A stretch of DNA of 64,000 nt from Neisseria lisongii (GCF_028463985.1 NZ_CP116766.1:310001-374000); one strand, 5' to 3'. Positions 9,051-17,738 are shown, counted from the stretch's first letter. Numbers and translations: made by a program. The notes: a model not told the origin generated them from the sequence alone.

Positions 9051-10040
9051 ATGGAAAATGTAAACCGTATCGTTGCCGAAGGCATTACCGCTGTAGAATC
9101 TGCGGCCGATTTCAACGCCTTGGAACAAGTCAAAGCCCAATATTTGGGCAAAACCGGCCAATTAACCGGCTTATTGAAAACCTTGGGTCAAATGTCGCCG
9201 GAAGAGCGCAAAACCATCGGTGCGCATATCAATGAATGCAAAAACCAATTTCAGACGGCCTACAACGCCAAGCGTGATGCCTTAAACGAAGCCAAACTGC
9301 AGGCGCAGCTGGCGGCCGAAGCCTTGGACGTTACCTTACCGGGGCGTGGACAGGCGGCGGGCGGGTTGCACCCCGTAACCCTGACCCTGCAACGTGTGGT
9401 GGAACTCTTTCACGGCATGGGTTTTGAAGTGGCGGACGGCCCCGAAATCGAAGACGATTTCCACAATTTCCAAGCCCTGAACATTCCTGCAAACCACCCC
9501 GCCCGTGCCATGCAGGATACCTTTTATGTGGAAAACGGCGATGTATTGCGCACCCACACCTCGCCGATTCAAATCCGCTATATGCTGGACAAAAAAAATC
9601 CCCCAATCCGCATTATCGCCCCGGGTCGGGTGTACCGTGTGGACAGCGATGCCACCCACTCGCCGATGTTCCACCAAGCCGAAGGTTTGTGGGTGGAAGA
9701 GGGCGTAACCTTTGCCGATTTGAAAGCCGTGTTCACCGATTTTATCCGCCGCTTCTTCGAGCGGGATGATTTGCAGGTGCGCTTCCGTCCGTCCTTCTTC
9801 CCGTTTACCGAACCTTCCGCCGAAATCGACATCATGGGCGAAAACGGCAAATGGCTGGAAGTCGGCGGCTGCGGCATGGTACACCCGAATGTGTTGAAAA
9901 ACGTCAATATCGATCCTGAAAAATACACCGGCTTCGCCTTCGGTATCGGCCTCGACCGCTTCGCCATGCTGCGCTACAACGTCAACGACCTGCGCCTGTT
10001 TTTCGATAACGATTTGAATTTCTTGAAACAGTTTAAATAA
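9051..10040 (+). CDS. pheS: Phenylalanyl-tRNA synthetase alpha subunit
   Basis: A 329-residue class II catalytic subunit of the alpha2-beta2 enzyme. The frame is open 24 codons upstream, but the ATG at 9051 gives the expected start M-E-N-V-N-R-I-V. The N-terminal coiled coil (about 1-85) binds tRNA-Phe. Motif 2 (R-V-Y-R-V-D-S-D-A-T-H-S) and motif 3 (G-F-A-F-G-I-G-L-D-R-F-A) are clear. It should pair with PheT, but two unrelated genes and an uptake-sequence hairpin lie between them. Confidence 0.97.
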   Translation: MENVNRIVAEGITAVESAADFNALEQVKAQYLGKTGQLTGLLKTLGQMSPEERKTIGAHINECKNQFQTAYNAKRDALNEAKLQAQLAAEALDVTLPGRGQAAGGLHPVTLTLQRVVELFHGMGFEVADGPEIEDDFHNFQALNIPANHPARAMQDTFYVENGDVLRTHTSPIQIRYMLDKKNPPIRIIAPGRVYRVDSDATHSPMFHQAEGLWVEEGVTFADLKAVFTDFIRRFFERDDLQVRFRPSFFPFTEPSAEIDIMGENGKWLEVGGCGMVHPNVLKNVNIDPEKYTGFAFGIGLDRFAMLRYNVNDLRLFFDNDLNFLKQFK

Positions 10041-10046
10041 ACCGAC

Positions 10047-10077
10047 AGGCCGTCTGAAAATCTACTTTCAGACGGCA
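10047..10077 (+). terminator. Inverted DUS pair just after pheS
   Basis: AGGCCGTCTGAAA and TTTCAGACGGC form a short-loop stem seven bases after the pheS stop. It probably ends or weakens transcription before the inserted gene pair. Confidence 0.6.
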
Positions 10078-10105
10078 TACCCAACAAAAAACATAAAGTT
10101 TTCCA

Positions 10106-10513
10106 ATGAAAGAATTAACCATTCAGCCGCTGATAAACGCCATCAACCGCCTGCAAGAGGGTTGGCTGCGTTATCTGCAAGACACGAGTGATACGCAAAT
10201 TCGTGATGGCTTAATTCAACGTTTTGAATTTACTTATGAAATCAGTCATAAAATTTTAAAGCGTTATTTGGAGAACACATCAGCGAATCCTGAACAATTC
10301 GATATGATGAGTTTCCAAGACTTAATCCGAACCGCCAATGAACAATCTTTATTGCTTGGCGATTGGCAGGATTGGAAACAATATCGAGATATGCGAGCCA
10401 GAACCAGCCATACCTACGATGAAGCCATTGCGCTTGCCGTGGTGCAAGGGATTGAGAAATTTCTCGCCGAAGCGCAATTTTTGGCGCAGCAGTTACAGCA
10501 AAGGCAAGCATGA
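10106..10513 (+). CDS. HEPN-fold protein of the HI0074/HepT type (toxin candidate)
   Basis: A 135-residue, mostly helical protein of the nucleotidyltransferase substrate-binding (HI0074) family. R-F-E-F-T-Y-E-I-S-H-K and the later R-A-R-T-S-H-T-Y-D-E-A are typical. The R-x4-H motif is the HEPN ribonuclease signature. In characterised HepT/MntA pairs the HEPN protein is an RNase toxin that the partner silences by AMPylation. Its stop overlaps the ATG of the next gene (ATGA), so the two are translationally coupled. Lower GC than pheS and pheT marks it as acquired. It sits between pheS and pheT. Confidence 0.85.
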   Translation: MKELTIQPLINAINRLQEGWLRYLQDTSDTQIRDGLIQRFEFTYEISHKILKRYLENTSANPEQFDMMSFQDLIRTANEQSLLLGDWQDWKQYRDMRARTSHTYDEAIALAVVQGIEKFLAEAQFLAQQLQQRQA

Positions 10514-10809
10514 TCACCATCGCTCCCGAAGATTTGCAGATGGTGCAAAACATTCTGCGGCAATATATTCCTCAGCGCACCGTTTGGGCATTTGGTTCAC
10601 GGGTCGTAGGCAATGCCAAACCATATTCTGATTTAGACTTGGCTATTTTGGGTGATAACCCTTTGTCTTTGCAAGAACATGCCGATTTGGCGGACGCATT
10701 TTCCCAAAGCGATTTGCCGTGGAAAGTGGATTTGGTGGATTGGCACTTAATCAGCGAAGAATTTCGCAACATTATCCGGCAAAAATATTGGATTATTCAG
10801 GCCGTCTGA
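10510..10809 (+). CDS. MNT-type minimal nucleotidyltransferase, HI0073/MntA-like (antitoxin candidate)
   Basis: A 99-residue protein with the nucleotidyltransferase core F-G-S-R-V-V-G followed by S-D-L-D-L-A-I, where the two aspartates bind metal, and a third acidic residue in K-V-D-L-V-D-W. The C-terminal F-R-N-I-I-R-Q-K matches the HI0073 family. It is the partner of the preceding HEPN gene (ATGA overlap). In known systems this protein adds AMP to the HEPN toxin. That activity is inferred here from family and pairing. Confidence 0.85.
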   Translation: MITIAPEDLQMVQNILRQYIPQRTVWAFGSRVVGNAKPYSDLDLAILGDNPLSLQEHADLADAFSQSDLPWKVDLVDWHLISEEFRNIIRQKYWIIQAV

Positions 10810-10876
10810 AAATTAAAAAATAATATTTTTCTTTATTATTCAGTGAGTTTCAATAACTCTAAAAAGGTTTCAAATT

Positions 10877-13240
10877 ATGCAATTTTCTTATTCGTGGCTG
10901 AAAACGCAAGCCGATCCGAAGTTGTCTGCTGATGAGTTGGCGCATTTGCTGACCATGGCAGGCTTGGAAGTGGAAGAAACCGAAACGGCTGCGCCGGCGT
11001 TTAGCGGCGTGGTGGTGGCAGAAGTGAAATCGGTGGAAAAACACCCCGATGCCGACCGTTTGAATGTAACCCAAGTTGATGTGGGGCAGGGCGAATTGGT
11101 GCAGATTGTCTGCGGTGCGCCGAATGTGAAGCCGGGGATTAAAGTGCCGTGTTCGCTTCCGGGTGCGGTGTTGCCGGGCAACTTCAAAATCAAGCCGACC
11201 AAAATGCGGGGCGTGGTGTCCAACGGTATGCTGTGTTCTACCGATGAATTGGGCTTGCCTGATGATGGTGTCGATGGCTTGCACATTTTGCCTGACGATG
11301 CGCCGATCGGTGCGGATATTCGGGAATATCTGGATTTGGACGACACGCTGTTTACCCTGAAAATCACGCCGAACCGCACCGACTGTTTGAGCGTGAAAGG
11401 CATTGCCCGCGAAGTATCGGCGCTGACGCAGTGTGCGGTGGCGTTTCCTGAAATTCAGACGGCCTCGGTGTCAAGCGGCAGAAAACAGCCGGTGCGTATT
11501 GATGCGCCGCAAGACTGCGGCCGCTTTATCAGCCGAGTGATTGAAAATGTGAACGCCAAAGCCGCTACCCCGGCGTGGCTGAAACAGCGTTTGGAGCGCA
11601 GCGGTATCCGCAGCATTTCGGCGTTGGTGGATATCGGCAATTATGTGATGTTGGAACTGGGCCAGCCGATGCACGTTTTCGATGCGGATAAAATCCACGG
11701 CAGTCTGATTGTGCGTCGTGCCGCTGAGGGCGAAACGCTGGCGTGTCTGAATGAAAAAACGGTTACTTTGTCCGCTAACACTTTGGTGGTGGCAGACGAG
11801 CAGGGCGCATTGAGCATGGCCGGCCTGATGGGCGGCGAGGCGAGTGCGGTTTCTGACGACACGGTTAATATCGTATTGGAAAGTGCGTATTTTGCGCCGG
11901 AAATAATTGCCGGAAAATCCCGCCAATACGGTTTCGGCTCGGATTCTTCATTCCGCTTCGAGCGGGGCGTGGATTGGGCGTTGCAGGCAGATGCCATTGA
12001 GCGGGCAACGGAATTGGTGTTGCAAATCTGTGGCGGTGCGGCAGGCGAAAGCGTGGAAGCTGTGGGCGAGTTGCCGACTGCTAATCAGGTTGAACTGCGG
12101 TTAAGCCGTTTGGAAAAAATGCTCGGCGTGGCCGTTGCGCCGCAGCAGGTGGAAACCATTTTGCAGCATTTGGGTTTGAATCCGGTGGCAACGGAAGCCG
12201 GTTTTACCGTTACCCAGCCGAGCTTCCGCTTCGATATTGAAATCGAAGCCGATTTGGTGGAAGAAATCGGCCGGGTGTACGGCTATGAAAATATCCCTGA
12301 CGATTACACATCAGGCCGTCTGAAAATGCTGGCTTTGCCAGAAACCCGCCGCAGCCGCTTTGCGGTGTATAACGAAATGGCCGCCAGAGGTTATCAGGAA
12401 GCGGTGAGCTATGCTTTTGTCGATGAAGCATGGGAGCGTGATTTTGCCGCCAACGATAATCCGATTCGTCTGCAAAATCCGCTGGCGGCACAATATGCCG
12501 TGATGCGTTCGACCTTAATCGGCGGTTTGGTGGAAATTCTGCAAAACAATTTAAACCGCAAGCAAAACAGAGTGCGTGTATTTGAAATCGCCCGAGTGTT
12601 CAGCAAAGACGAGCAGGGCAGTTTCGTGCAGAACGAACGCATCGGCGGCCTGTGGTACGGTTCGGTCGAGCCGGAACAATGGGGCAGCAAAACCCGTGCC
12701 GCCGATTTTTACGACATCAAAACCGATGTTGAAAATCTGTTGAAAAACAAACAAGTGGCATTTGTTAAAGCCGAACATCCGGCATTGCACCCCGGCCGCA
12801 CCGCCAATATCGTTTCAGACGGCAAAGTAATCGGTTTTGTCGGCGAACTGCACCCGAAATGGCTGCAAAAATACGATTTGCCGCAAGCACCGCTGGTGTT
12901 TGAAATCGATATGGATGCTGTGTTAGAGCGGGAAAAAACCCGTTACCGTCCGGTATCCAAATTCCAAGCCGTGCGCCGTGATTTGGCATTTGTTATGCCC
13001 GAGAGTATGAGCCACGATGATTTGCTGGCGGCCTTAAACGGCGCAGCCAACAAGCTGGTTCAGGAAATTACCGTGTTTGACGTGTACCGTGGCGCAGGCG
13101 TGGCAGAAGGCATGAAGAGCGTGGCAGTGAAAGTGATTCTGCAGGACATGGAAACCACGCTGACCGACGAAACTGTCGAGCCGCTGGTGGCCAAACTGAT
13201 TGCCGCCGCCCAAAGCACCGGTGCGCAACTGCGAGGCTAG
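10877..13240 (+). CDS. pheT: Phenylalanyl-tRNA synthetase beta subunit
   Basis: A 787-residue beta subunit. Domains in order: tRNA-binding OB domain (about 40-150, with H-P-D-A-D-R-L), B3/B4 editing domain that removes mischarged tyrosine (about 210-380), B5, the inactive class II-like core, and the C-terminal ferredoxin-like anticodon-binding domain (about 695-787). An AAAAAGG ribosome site lies ahead of the ATG. An uptake sequence sits inside the gene near 12312. It is separated from pheS by the HEPN/MNT pair, so it probably uses its own promoter in the AT-rich 10810-10876 spacer or read-through. Confidence 0.97.
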   Translation: MQFSYSWLKTQADPKLSADELAHLLTMAGLEVEETETAAPAFSGVVVAEVKSVEKHPDADRLNVTQVDVGQGELVQIVCGAPNVKPGIKVPCSLPGAVLPGNFKIKPTKMRGVVSNGMLCSTDELGLPDDGVDGLHILPDDAPIGADIREYLDLDDTLFTLKITPNRTDCLSVKGIAREVSALTQCAVAFPEIQTASVSSGRKQPVRIDAPQDCGRFISRVIENVNAKAATPAWLKQRLERSGIRSISALVDIGNYVMLELGQPMHVFDADKIHGSLIVRRAAEGETLACLNEKTVTLSANTLVVADEQGALSMAGLMGGEASAVSDDTVNIVLESAYFAPEIIAGKSRQYGFGSDSSFRFERGVDWALQADAIERATELVLQICGGAAGESVEAVGELPTANQVELRLSRLEKMLGVAVAPQQVETILQHLGLNPVATEAGFTVTQPSFRFDIEIEADLVEEIGRVYGYENIPDDYTSGRLKMLALPETRRSRFAVYNEMAARGYQEAVSYAFVDEAWERDFAANDNPIRLQNPLAAQYAVMRSTLIGGLVEILQNNLNRKQNRVRVFEIARVFSKDEQGSFVQNERIGGLWYGSVEPEQWGSKTRAADFYDIKTDVENLLKNKQVAFVKAEHPALHPGRTANIVSDGKVIGFVGELHPKWLQKYDLPQAPLVFEIDMDAVLEREKTRYRPVSKFQAVRRDLAFVMPESMSHDDLLAALNGAANKLVQEITVFDVYRGAGVAEGMKSVAVKVILQDMETTLTDETVEPLVAKLIAAAQSTGAQLRG

Positions 13241-13248
13241 GCATATTT

Positions 13249-13281
13249 AAAAAAATCGGCGGGCCAGCCGCCGATTTTTCT
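13249..13281 (+). terminator. Terminator after pheT
   Basis: AAAAATCGGCGG and CCGCCGATTTTT flank a GCCAG-type loop, with a T run after, nine bases past the stop. Confidence 0.9.
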
Positions 13282-13350
13282 ATTTTGATACTTGATTTCT
13301 AAGAAAAAATTAGTGATAATCTGCACCTAATTAAAAACGAAGGTAATAAT

Positions 13351-13653
13351 ATGACACTGACTAAAGCTGAGTTGGCCGATATTTTGGTGGACAAAGTAAG
13401 CAATGTAACCAAAAACGATGCCAAAGAAATTGTCGAACTCTTTTTTGAAGAAATCCGTGCAACCTTGGCGCGCGGCGAAGAAATCAAAATTTCCGGCTTC
13501 GGCAATTTCCAATTACGCGACAAACCGCAACGCCCCGGCCGCAACCCGAAAACCGGCGAAGAAGTGCCGATTTCCGCCCGCCGTGTCGTTACCTTCCATG
13601 CCAGCCAAAAACTCAAAGGCATGGTGGAGCATTATTATGACAAACAACGCTAA
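13351..13653 (+). CDS. ihfA: Integration host factor alpha subunit
   Basis: A 100-residue DNA-bending protein of the HU/IHF family. G-F-G-N-F-Q-L-R-D-K-P-Q-R-P-G-R-N-P-K-T-G-E is the beta-arm segment with the tip proline that intercalates into DNA. In many proteobacteria ihfA follows pheT, as here. IHF binding to long-form Correia elements has been reported in Neisseria, so it may act on repeats in this window. The next gene starts 17 bases before its stop. Confidence 0.95.
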   Translation: MTLTKAELADILVDKVSNVTKNDAKEIVELFFEEIRATLARGEEIKISGFGNFQLRDKPQRPGRNPKTGEEVPISARRVVTFHASQKLKGMVEHYYDKQR

Positions 13654-13954
13654 TCTTTCGATTCCGGCAAAACGTTATTTCACCTTGGGCGAAATGTGCG
13701 AACTGCTGCAAATCAGTCCCACGCAGTTTGCCCGCTGGCAGCAGGAACACGGTGTTGCCGTCGGTTACGGCGGCGAGCGTTATACCCGTTTGGACGTGGT
13801 CAAACTGCTGCAACTGAAAGACACATTTGCACCGTTTGTCGATCCGTTCAACCAAGCCGCTTTGGACGAACAGGGCGAACCGGCAGCCGATGCACAAGAA
13901 GTCAAAGCCAAACTGCAGGCGGTTTTAGACGACTTGCAGCAAACCTTGGCCTGA
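13637..13954 (+). CDS. MerR-type helix-turn-helix protein
   Basis: A 105-residue protein beginning at ATG 13637, inside the end of ihfA; a longer frame upstream is only the shifted ihfA sequence. R-Y-F-T-L-G-E-M-C-E-L-L-Q-I-S-P-T-Q-F-A-R-W is a MerR-like winged helix (about 12-75), followed by a short acidic coiled tail. Small MerR-like genes directly after ihfA are common in proteobacteria. There is no metal-binding cysteine cluster, so metal sensing is unlikely. The ligand and targets are unknown. The overlap suggests coupled translation with ihfA. Confidence 0.8.
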   Translation: MTNNANLSIPAKRYFTLGEMCELLQISPTQFARWQQEHGVAVGYGGERYTRLDVVKLLQLKDTFAPFVDPFNQAALDEQGEPAADAQEVKAKLQAVLDDLQQTLA

Positions 13955-13978
13955 TTGATCACAGCGTAACCACAAACC

Positions 13979-14006
13979 GATTGCCAGAAGCAATCGGTTT
14001 TGTTTT
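13979..14006 (+). terminator. Terminator after the ihfA-MerR pair
   Basis: CCGATTGC/GCAATCGG stem followed by TTTTGTTTTG, 25 bases after the stop. Confidence 0.88.
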
Positions 14007-14086
14007 GCCGCCATCAAAGGCCGTCTAAAAACGGGAGTTGAGCGGTAGGTTGAATTTAAAGTTCGCTAAAAATTCAGTTACTTCAC

Positions 14087-14250
14087 TATCGTGAATCCAC
14101 TTTAAAAGTATTACTGCGTTGGCTCGTCCGGCTCAAAGAGAACGGTTTTTGTAACCGGATTAAACAACAATCTGGACAAAACCTGTCCCGTACTATCTGT
14201 ACTATCTCCGACTCGCCGCCTTGTCCTACTTTTAAAGTAAATTCACTATA
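14087..14250. repeat. Correia-like element, long form, arm type ACTTTAAAAGTA
   Basis: 164 bases. Arms are TATCGTGAATCCACTTTAAAAGTA and its near-complement. The core contains GGCTCAAAGAGAACGG, the AT-rich middle (GTAACCGGATTAAAC) and GTCCCGTACTA, then ACTCGCCGCCTTGTCC. It ends 46 bases before the next gene. Together with 13955-14086 it fills the spacer; no other gene was seen there. Confidence 0.88.
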
Positions 14251-14295
14251 TATGTTAAAATCAGAGCCGTTTTCAGACGGCCTAAAGAGGGGATT

Positions 14296-15639
14296 ATGCC
14301 GGATTTTTCAAGAAAATTAACCGAAACCGTGCGGATATTGGAGGAAAGCGGCCATGTGTTTCCGGCCGATCCCGAAGCGGTTACGCAGGCGTTGCACCAT
14401 GTGGCAGATGATGCGGGGCAGAAGCTGATCCGCCGTGCGCAGATGATTGATCGGGACGGTGCGGTAGCGGCGGCATTGCTGCGGGCGCAGGCGGTGTCGT
14501 TTTGGCTGAAAGCGGCAGCGGCGTTGTTGCTGTTTTGCAGTGGTTTTTCGGCAACTTATCTGCTGATGGACAGCGCCGGTCTGAATTTCTTTTTGCTGTT
14601 GGGCGGCATTTTGGGGACGAATACGCTGATGTTGCTGCTGTGGTTGGTGTTTGCCGTATGCCGCATCAAAATGCCGGCCTTACCGTTGTTGCCGACGTGG
14701 GGGCAGGGCAGCAGTGCGGTCGAGCAGGCGTTGATCCGTCTGTATGGCGACGAAATGCGGCAGCCCTCGCTGCGCTGGCGGCTGGGTGCGTTGTCGCACG
14801 CTTTGTGGCTGTCGGCGCTGACGGGGATGCTGTCGGCGGTATTGCTGCTGCTGTTGGTACGCCAATATACGTTTAACTGGGAAAGTACGCTGCTGACCGA
14901 TACGCTGTCGGTACGGTTGGTGGCGGCGTTGTCGTGGTTGCCGCAGCATTTAGGATTGCCTGTTCCCGATGCGCAAACCGTGTTGGGCAGCCGTTCAGCA
15001 GGCCATGCGGCGAATGCACGGGCGTGGGCAGGGCTGCTGCTGGGCAGCATTGCGGCATACGGTATCTTGCCACGGGCAGCGGCATGGGCAGTGTGCCGTT
15101 TGCTGGCGAAGCTCTCGCCCGCCCGCTTGCCTTTGGAACAAAGTTATTACCGCCATATTCTGCAACAATGGCAGCGACAAGTGGTGGACAGCGATGATTA
15201 TCAGGAACATTTGCCGAGCGCAGCGCCGCAGATTCAAATCAGTCAGGCGGAAAAATGGGCGGTGATGTTGGAAACCGCATGGGACGACCCACATTGGTTC
15301 CGCCATATTTTAGGGCAGGAATGGCAGCTTCAAGACACCGCCGACAGCCGTGAAAAAGTGGCGGCGCTGGCGGCGGATTTGCAAAAACAGCCGGTGCAGC
15401 TGCTGATCGGCGTGCGAGCCAACACCGTACCCGATCGCGGCGTATTGCGGCAAATTGCCCAGTTGGCGCAGGCAGCACAGGGCGGGGCAGTGGTGCAGCT
15501 TTTATGGACGGAACGCAGCAGCGACACCGCCGCCGATGTCCGCCAACGTTTGGAAACATGGCAGCAGGCGCTCAACGGATTGCAGCTTTCATGGCTCAAT
15601 CCTCCCGAAATCAGCCAAAAGCTGCGGCAGGCCGTCTGA
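14296..15639 (+). CDS. DUF2868 membrane protein
   Basis: A 447-residue protein with several membrane segments (about 70-120, 165-190 and 245-275) and a large soluble C-terminus. It matches what I know as the DUF2868 family, whose genes usually sit directly upstream of a DUF3482 GTPase, as here, 20 bases apart. The function is not established. A membrane partner that anchors or is controlled by the GTPase is a reasonable inference. A Correia-like element ends 46 bases upstream and may carry its promoter. Confidence 0.75.
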   Translation: MPDFSRKLTETVRILEESGHVFPADPEAVTQALHHVADDAGQKLIRRAQMIDRDGAVAAALLRAQAVSFWLKAAAALLLFCSGFSATYLLMDSAGLNFFLLLGGILGTNTLMLLLWLVFAVCRIKMPALPLLPTWGQGSSAVEQALIRLYGDEMRQPSLRWRLGALSHALWLSALTGMLSAVLLLLLVRQYTFNWESTLLTDTLSVRLVAALSWLPQHLGLPVPDAQTVLGSRSAGHAANARAWAGLLLGSIAAYGILPRAAAWAVCRLLAKLSPARLPLEQSYYRHILQQWQRQVVDSDDYQEHLPSAAPQIQISQAEKWAVMLETAWDDPHWFRHILGQEWQLQDTADSREKVAALAADLQKQPVQLLIGVRANTVPDRGVLRQIAQLAQAAQGGAVVQLLWTERSSDTAADVRQRLETWQQALNGLQLSWLNPPEISQKLRQAV

Positions 15640-15659
15640 AAACGCAAACAGGTTTTATC

Positions 15660-16994
15660 ATGAAACATACCCCCTTATCATTGGCCGTTGTCGGCCACAC
15701 CAATACCGGCAAAACCTCTTTGTTGCGCACCCTGTTGCGCGACAGCGGTTTCGGCGAAGTCAAAAATGCCGCCGCCACCACTCGCCATGTCGAACAGGCC
15801 GCCATTTCAGACGGCCTCGAAACCTTGGTTTACCTGTATGATACGCCCGGTTTGGAAGATGCCGGCGGCGTTGCCGCATGGTTGGAAGAACATACCGACA
15901 ATCGGGCCGACGGTGTCGAACGTATTCAGCAGTTTTTGGCCTCGCCCGCAGCGCAAACCGAATTCAGCCAAGAGGCCAAAGTTTTGCGCCAGTTGCTGCA
16001 AAGCGATATGGCGCTGTATGTCGTGGATGCCAGAGAGCCGGTGTTGAACAAATACCGTGACGAATTAACCGTATTATCATGGTGCGCCAAGCCCTTGATG
16101 CCCGTGTTCAACTTTACCGCAGGGCAGGATACCGCCGCATGGACAGAAATGCTGGCCCGCCGCACGCTGCACGTCAGCAGCAGCTTCGACACCGTCGCCT
16201 TTGATTTTGAAGGCGAATTAAAATTATGGCGCAACCTCGGCATCATGTTGCCCAACCAAACCGTATTAGAGCGGCTCACCTCCATGCGGCAGCAGGAATG
16301 GGCCGGTTTGAACCATCAGGCACGTTATGAAATCGCCGACTTCCTGCTCAACGTCGCCGCCTACAAACAGGAAATCGGTGAAGACGACAACCCCCAGCCG
16401 ACGCTGCACACCATGCAGGAACAAGTGCGGCAGCTTGAGCGGCAAATGCAGCAGCAACTCTTCCGCCTCTACCGCTTCTATCACAACGGCTCGGTCGGCG
16501 GCGACTGGATACTCAAAGCCTTCTACCCAAACCCATTCGACAGCGATTTATTAAAACAATACGGCATCCGAACCGGCACAGGTGCCGCCACCGGCGCACT
16601 GCTTGGTTTCGGCATTGACATCGCAACACTCGGCGGTTCGCTCGGCCTAGGTACCGCCTTAGGCGGCCTAATCGGCAGCGTATTGCCCAATATGCAGGAC
16701 ATTTCCGACAAACTCGCCGGCAGACAAACCCTGTATATCGACCCTGAAGCCCTCACCCTGCTGGCCGCCAGAGCCTTAGATTTACTCAACGCTCTGCAAA
16801 CCCGAGGCCATGCCGCCCAATCCGAAATTACCCTCAACAGCGCCACCCCACCATTTACCCCCGACAAACTACCGCCCGAATTAAAAAAAGCCCGCCAACA
16901 CAGCAAATGGTCATCACTCAACACCCAATCGCCCGAATCCAGCCGCCAAGAGCGCAAAGAAGCCGCCAACAGCCTGCAACAGCGTTTGGATTAA
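15660..16994 (+). CDS. GTPase with DUF3482 domain
   Basis: A 444-residue protein. The P-loop V-V-G-H-T-N-T-G-K-T-S (about residues 9-19), switch region T-T-R and D-T-P-G-L-E-D (about 60-67) mark an Era-like small GTPase domain. The C-terminal part (from about 180) is the DUF3482 region with a glycine-rich hydrophobic stretch (about 305-345) that could touch the membrane. Start is the ATG at 15660; the upstream open frame is the shifted end of the DUF2868 gene. The pair forms an operon. The biological role is unknown. Confidence 0.8.
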   Translation: MKHTPLSLAVVGHTNTGKTSLLRTLLRDSGFGEVKNAAATTRHVEQAAISDGLETLVYLYDTPGLEDAGGVAAWLEEHTDNRADGVERIQQFLASPAAQTEFSQEAKVLRQLLQSDMALYVVDAREPVLNKYRDELTVLSWCAKPLMPVFNFTAGQDTAAWTEMLARRTLHVSSSFDTVAFDFEGELKLWRNLGIMLPNQTVLERLTSMRQQEWAGLNHQARYEIADFLLNVAAYKQEIGEDDNPQPTLHTMQEQVRQLERQMQQQLFRLYRFYHNGSVGGDWILKAFYPNPFDSDLLKQYGIRTGTGAATGALLGFGIDIATLGGSLGLGTALGGLIGSVLPNMQDISDKLAGRQTLYIDPEALTLLAARALDLLNALQTRGHAAQSEITLNSATPPFTPDKLPPELKKARQHSKWSSLNTQSPESSRQERKEAANSLQQRLD

Positions 16995-17190
16995 GGCGGT
17001 AAACCATCAAACGCTGAATACCGATTTTTTTCCATTGATTATTTTTAAGCAACGATAGCCTGAAAATCACCAAAAAAGAAAATATTTCAGATTATTCTAC
17101 CTAAAAATAGTTCCAAAACGAAAAACAGAGAAGATAATGAAAACAAATTAACCGGAAATATGCCGAAATTTAGCAGAAAAAGTTATTTTT
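16995..17190. other. AT-rich spacer, nothing recognised
   Basis: Between the GTPase gene and the candidate small RNA. It holds poly-A and poly-T tracts but no uptake sequence and no convincing open frame. Confidence 0.5.
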
Positions 17191-17203
17191 TGACGTATGT
17201 CAG
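17190..17203 (+). promoter_or_regulatory. FNR-like palindrome upstream of the candidate small RNA
   Basis: TTGACGTATGTCAG has the 5-4-5 spacing of an FNR site (TTGAT-N4-ATCAA) but C/G at the inner positions. Its centre lies about 63 bases before the predicted RNA start, near a class I position. Another regulator could equally use it. Confidence 0.3.
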
Positions 17204-17259
17204 ATAATTTTTTGCCACAGCCACTTGACGAAGCCGCAGGATAAAGGCAAAATACGCCT

Positions 17260-17349
17260 CGTTGAGTTGCTTTACGCAGCTTGATTTTTCTCCTCTATTT
17301 CTCCTTTGTAGACTTGGCGCATATCCTTCCCGATATGCGCATTTTTTTG
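17260..17349 (+). ncRNA. Candidate trans-acting small RNA with anti-Shine-Dalgarno stretch
   Basis: Promoter TTGACG (17225), 17-base spacer, CAAAAT (17248). The transcript of about 90 bases has a first hairpin (GAGTTGC/GCAGCTT), then an unpaired pyrimidine stretch with TTCTCCTC and TTTCTCCTTTG. It closes with a perfect terminator stem GCGCATATC/GATATGCGC plus seven T. No open frame fits. Two UCUCCU motifs in a single-stranded region could pair with ribosome sites, as in the neisserial sibling sRNAs (NmsR/RcoF), although I cannot confirm orthology. Confidence 0.6.
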
Positions 17350-17520
17350 TCTTAAATTGTTGGAAACCGAAAAATATAGGTTCGTTAGTGAATATGTGAT
17401 GGATTTGCTTAATGATTCATACAATTTTCAAATACATGCGTCATTAATTTGCGTAAACTAATGATGGGTTTATTTTAAAAAGCAGATGAAACAGGGGGAT
17501 AATTAACTCATTTGCATTGT

Positions 17521-17672
17521 TATCGTGAATTTACTTTAAAAGTATTACAGCGGCGGCTCGCCCGGCTCAAAGAGAACGGTTTTGTAACCGGATTAAACAA
17601 CAATTCGGACAAAACCTGTCCCGTACTACCGTACTGTCTGCAGTTTGCCGCCTTGTCCTTAAATTCACTATA
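17521..17672. repeat. Correia-like element, long form with damaged right arm
   Basis: The left arm TATCGTGAATTTACTTTAAAAGTA is intact and the core is as in the copy at 14087, but the right arm has lost the TACTTTTAAAG part and keeps only AAATTCACTATA. Confidence 0.8.
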
Positions 17673-17676
17673 TAAA

Positions 17677-17716
17677 AATAAAGGGAGGCAACTTGTTGCT
17701 TCCCTTTATTTTTCTT
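17677..17716. terminator. Bidirectional terminator below rmlD
   Basis: AAAGGGAGGCAAC and GTTGCTTCCCTTT pair, with ATTTTT on one side and TTTATTTTTAT on the other strand. It lies 23 bases past the rmlD stop. Confidence 0.8.
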
Positions 17717-17738
17717 AATTTTATAATGCTATATCTGA

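Noticed and set aside
13418..13636. N-terminal extension of the MerR-like gene
   Set aside because: The sequence is the shifted reading of ihfA; the MerR domain begins after the ATG at 13637.
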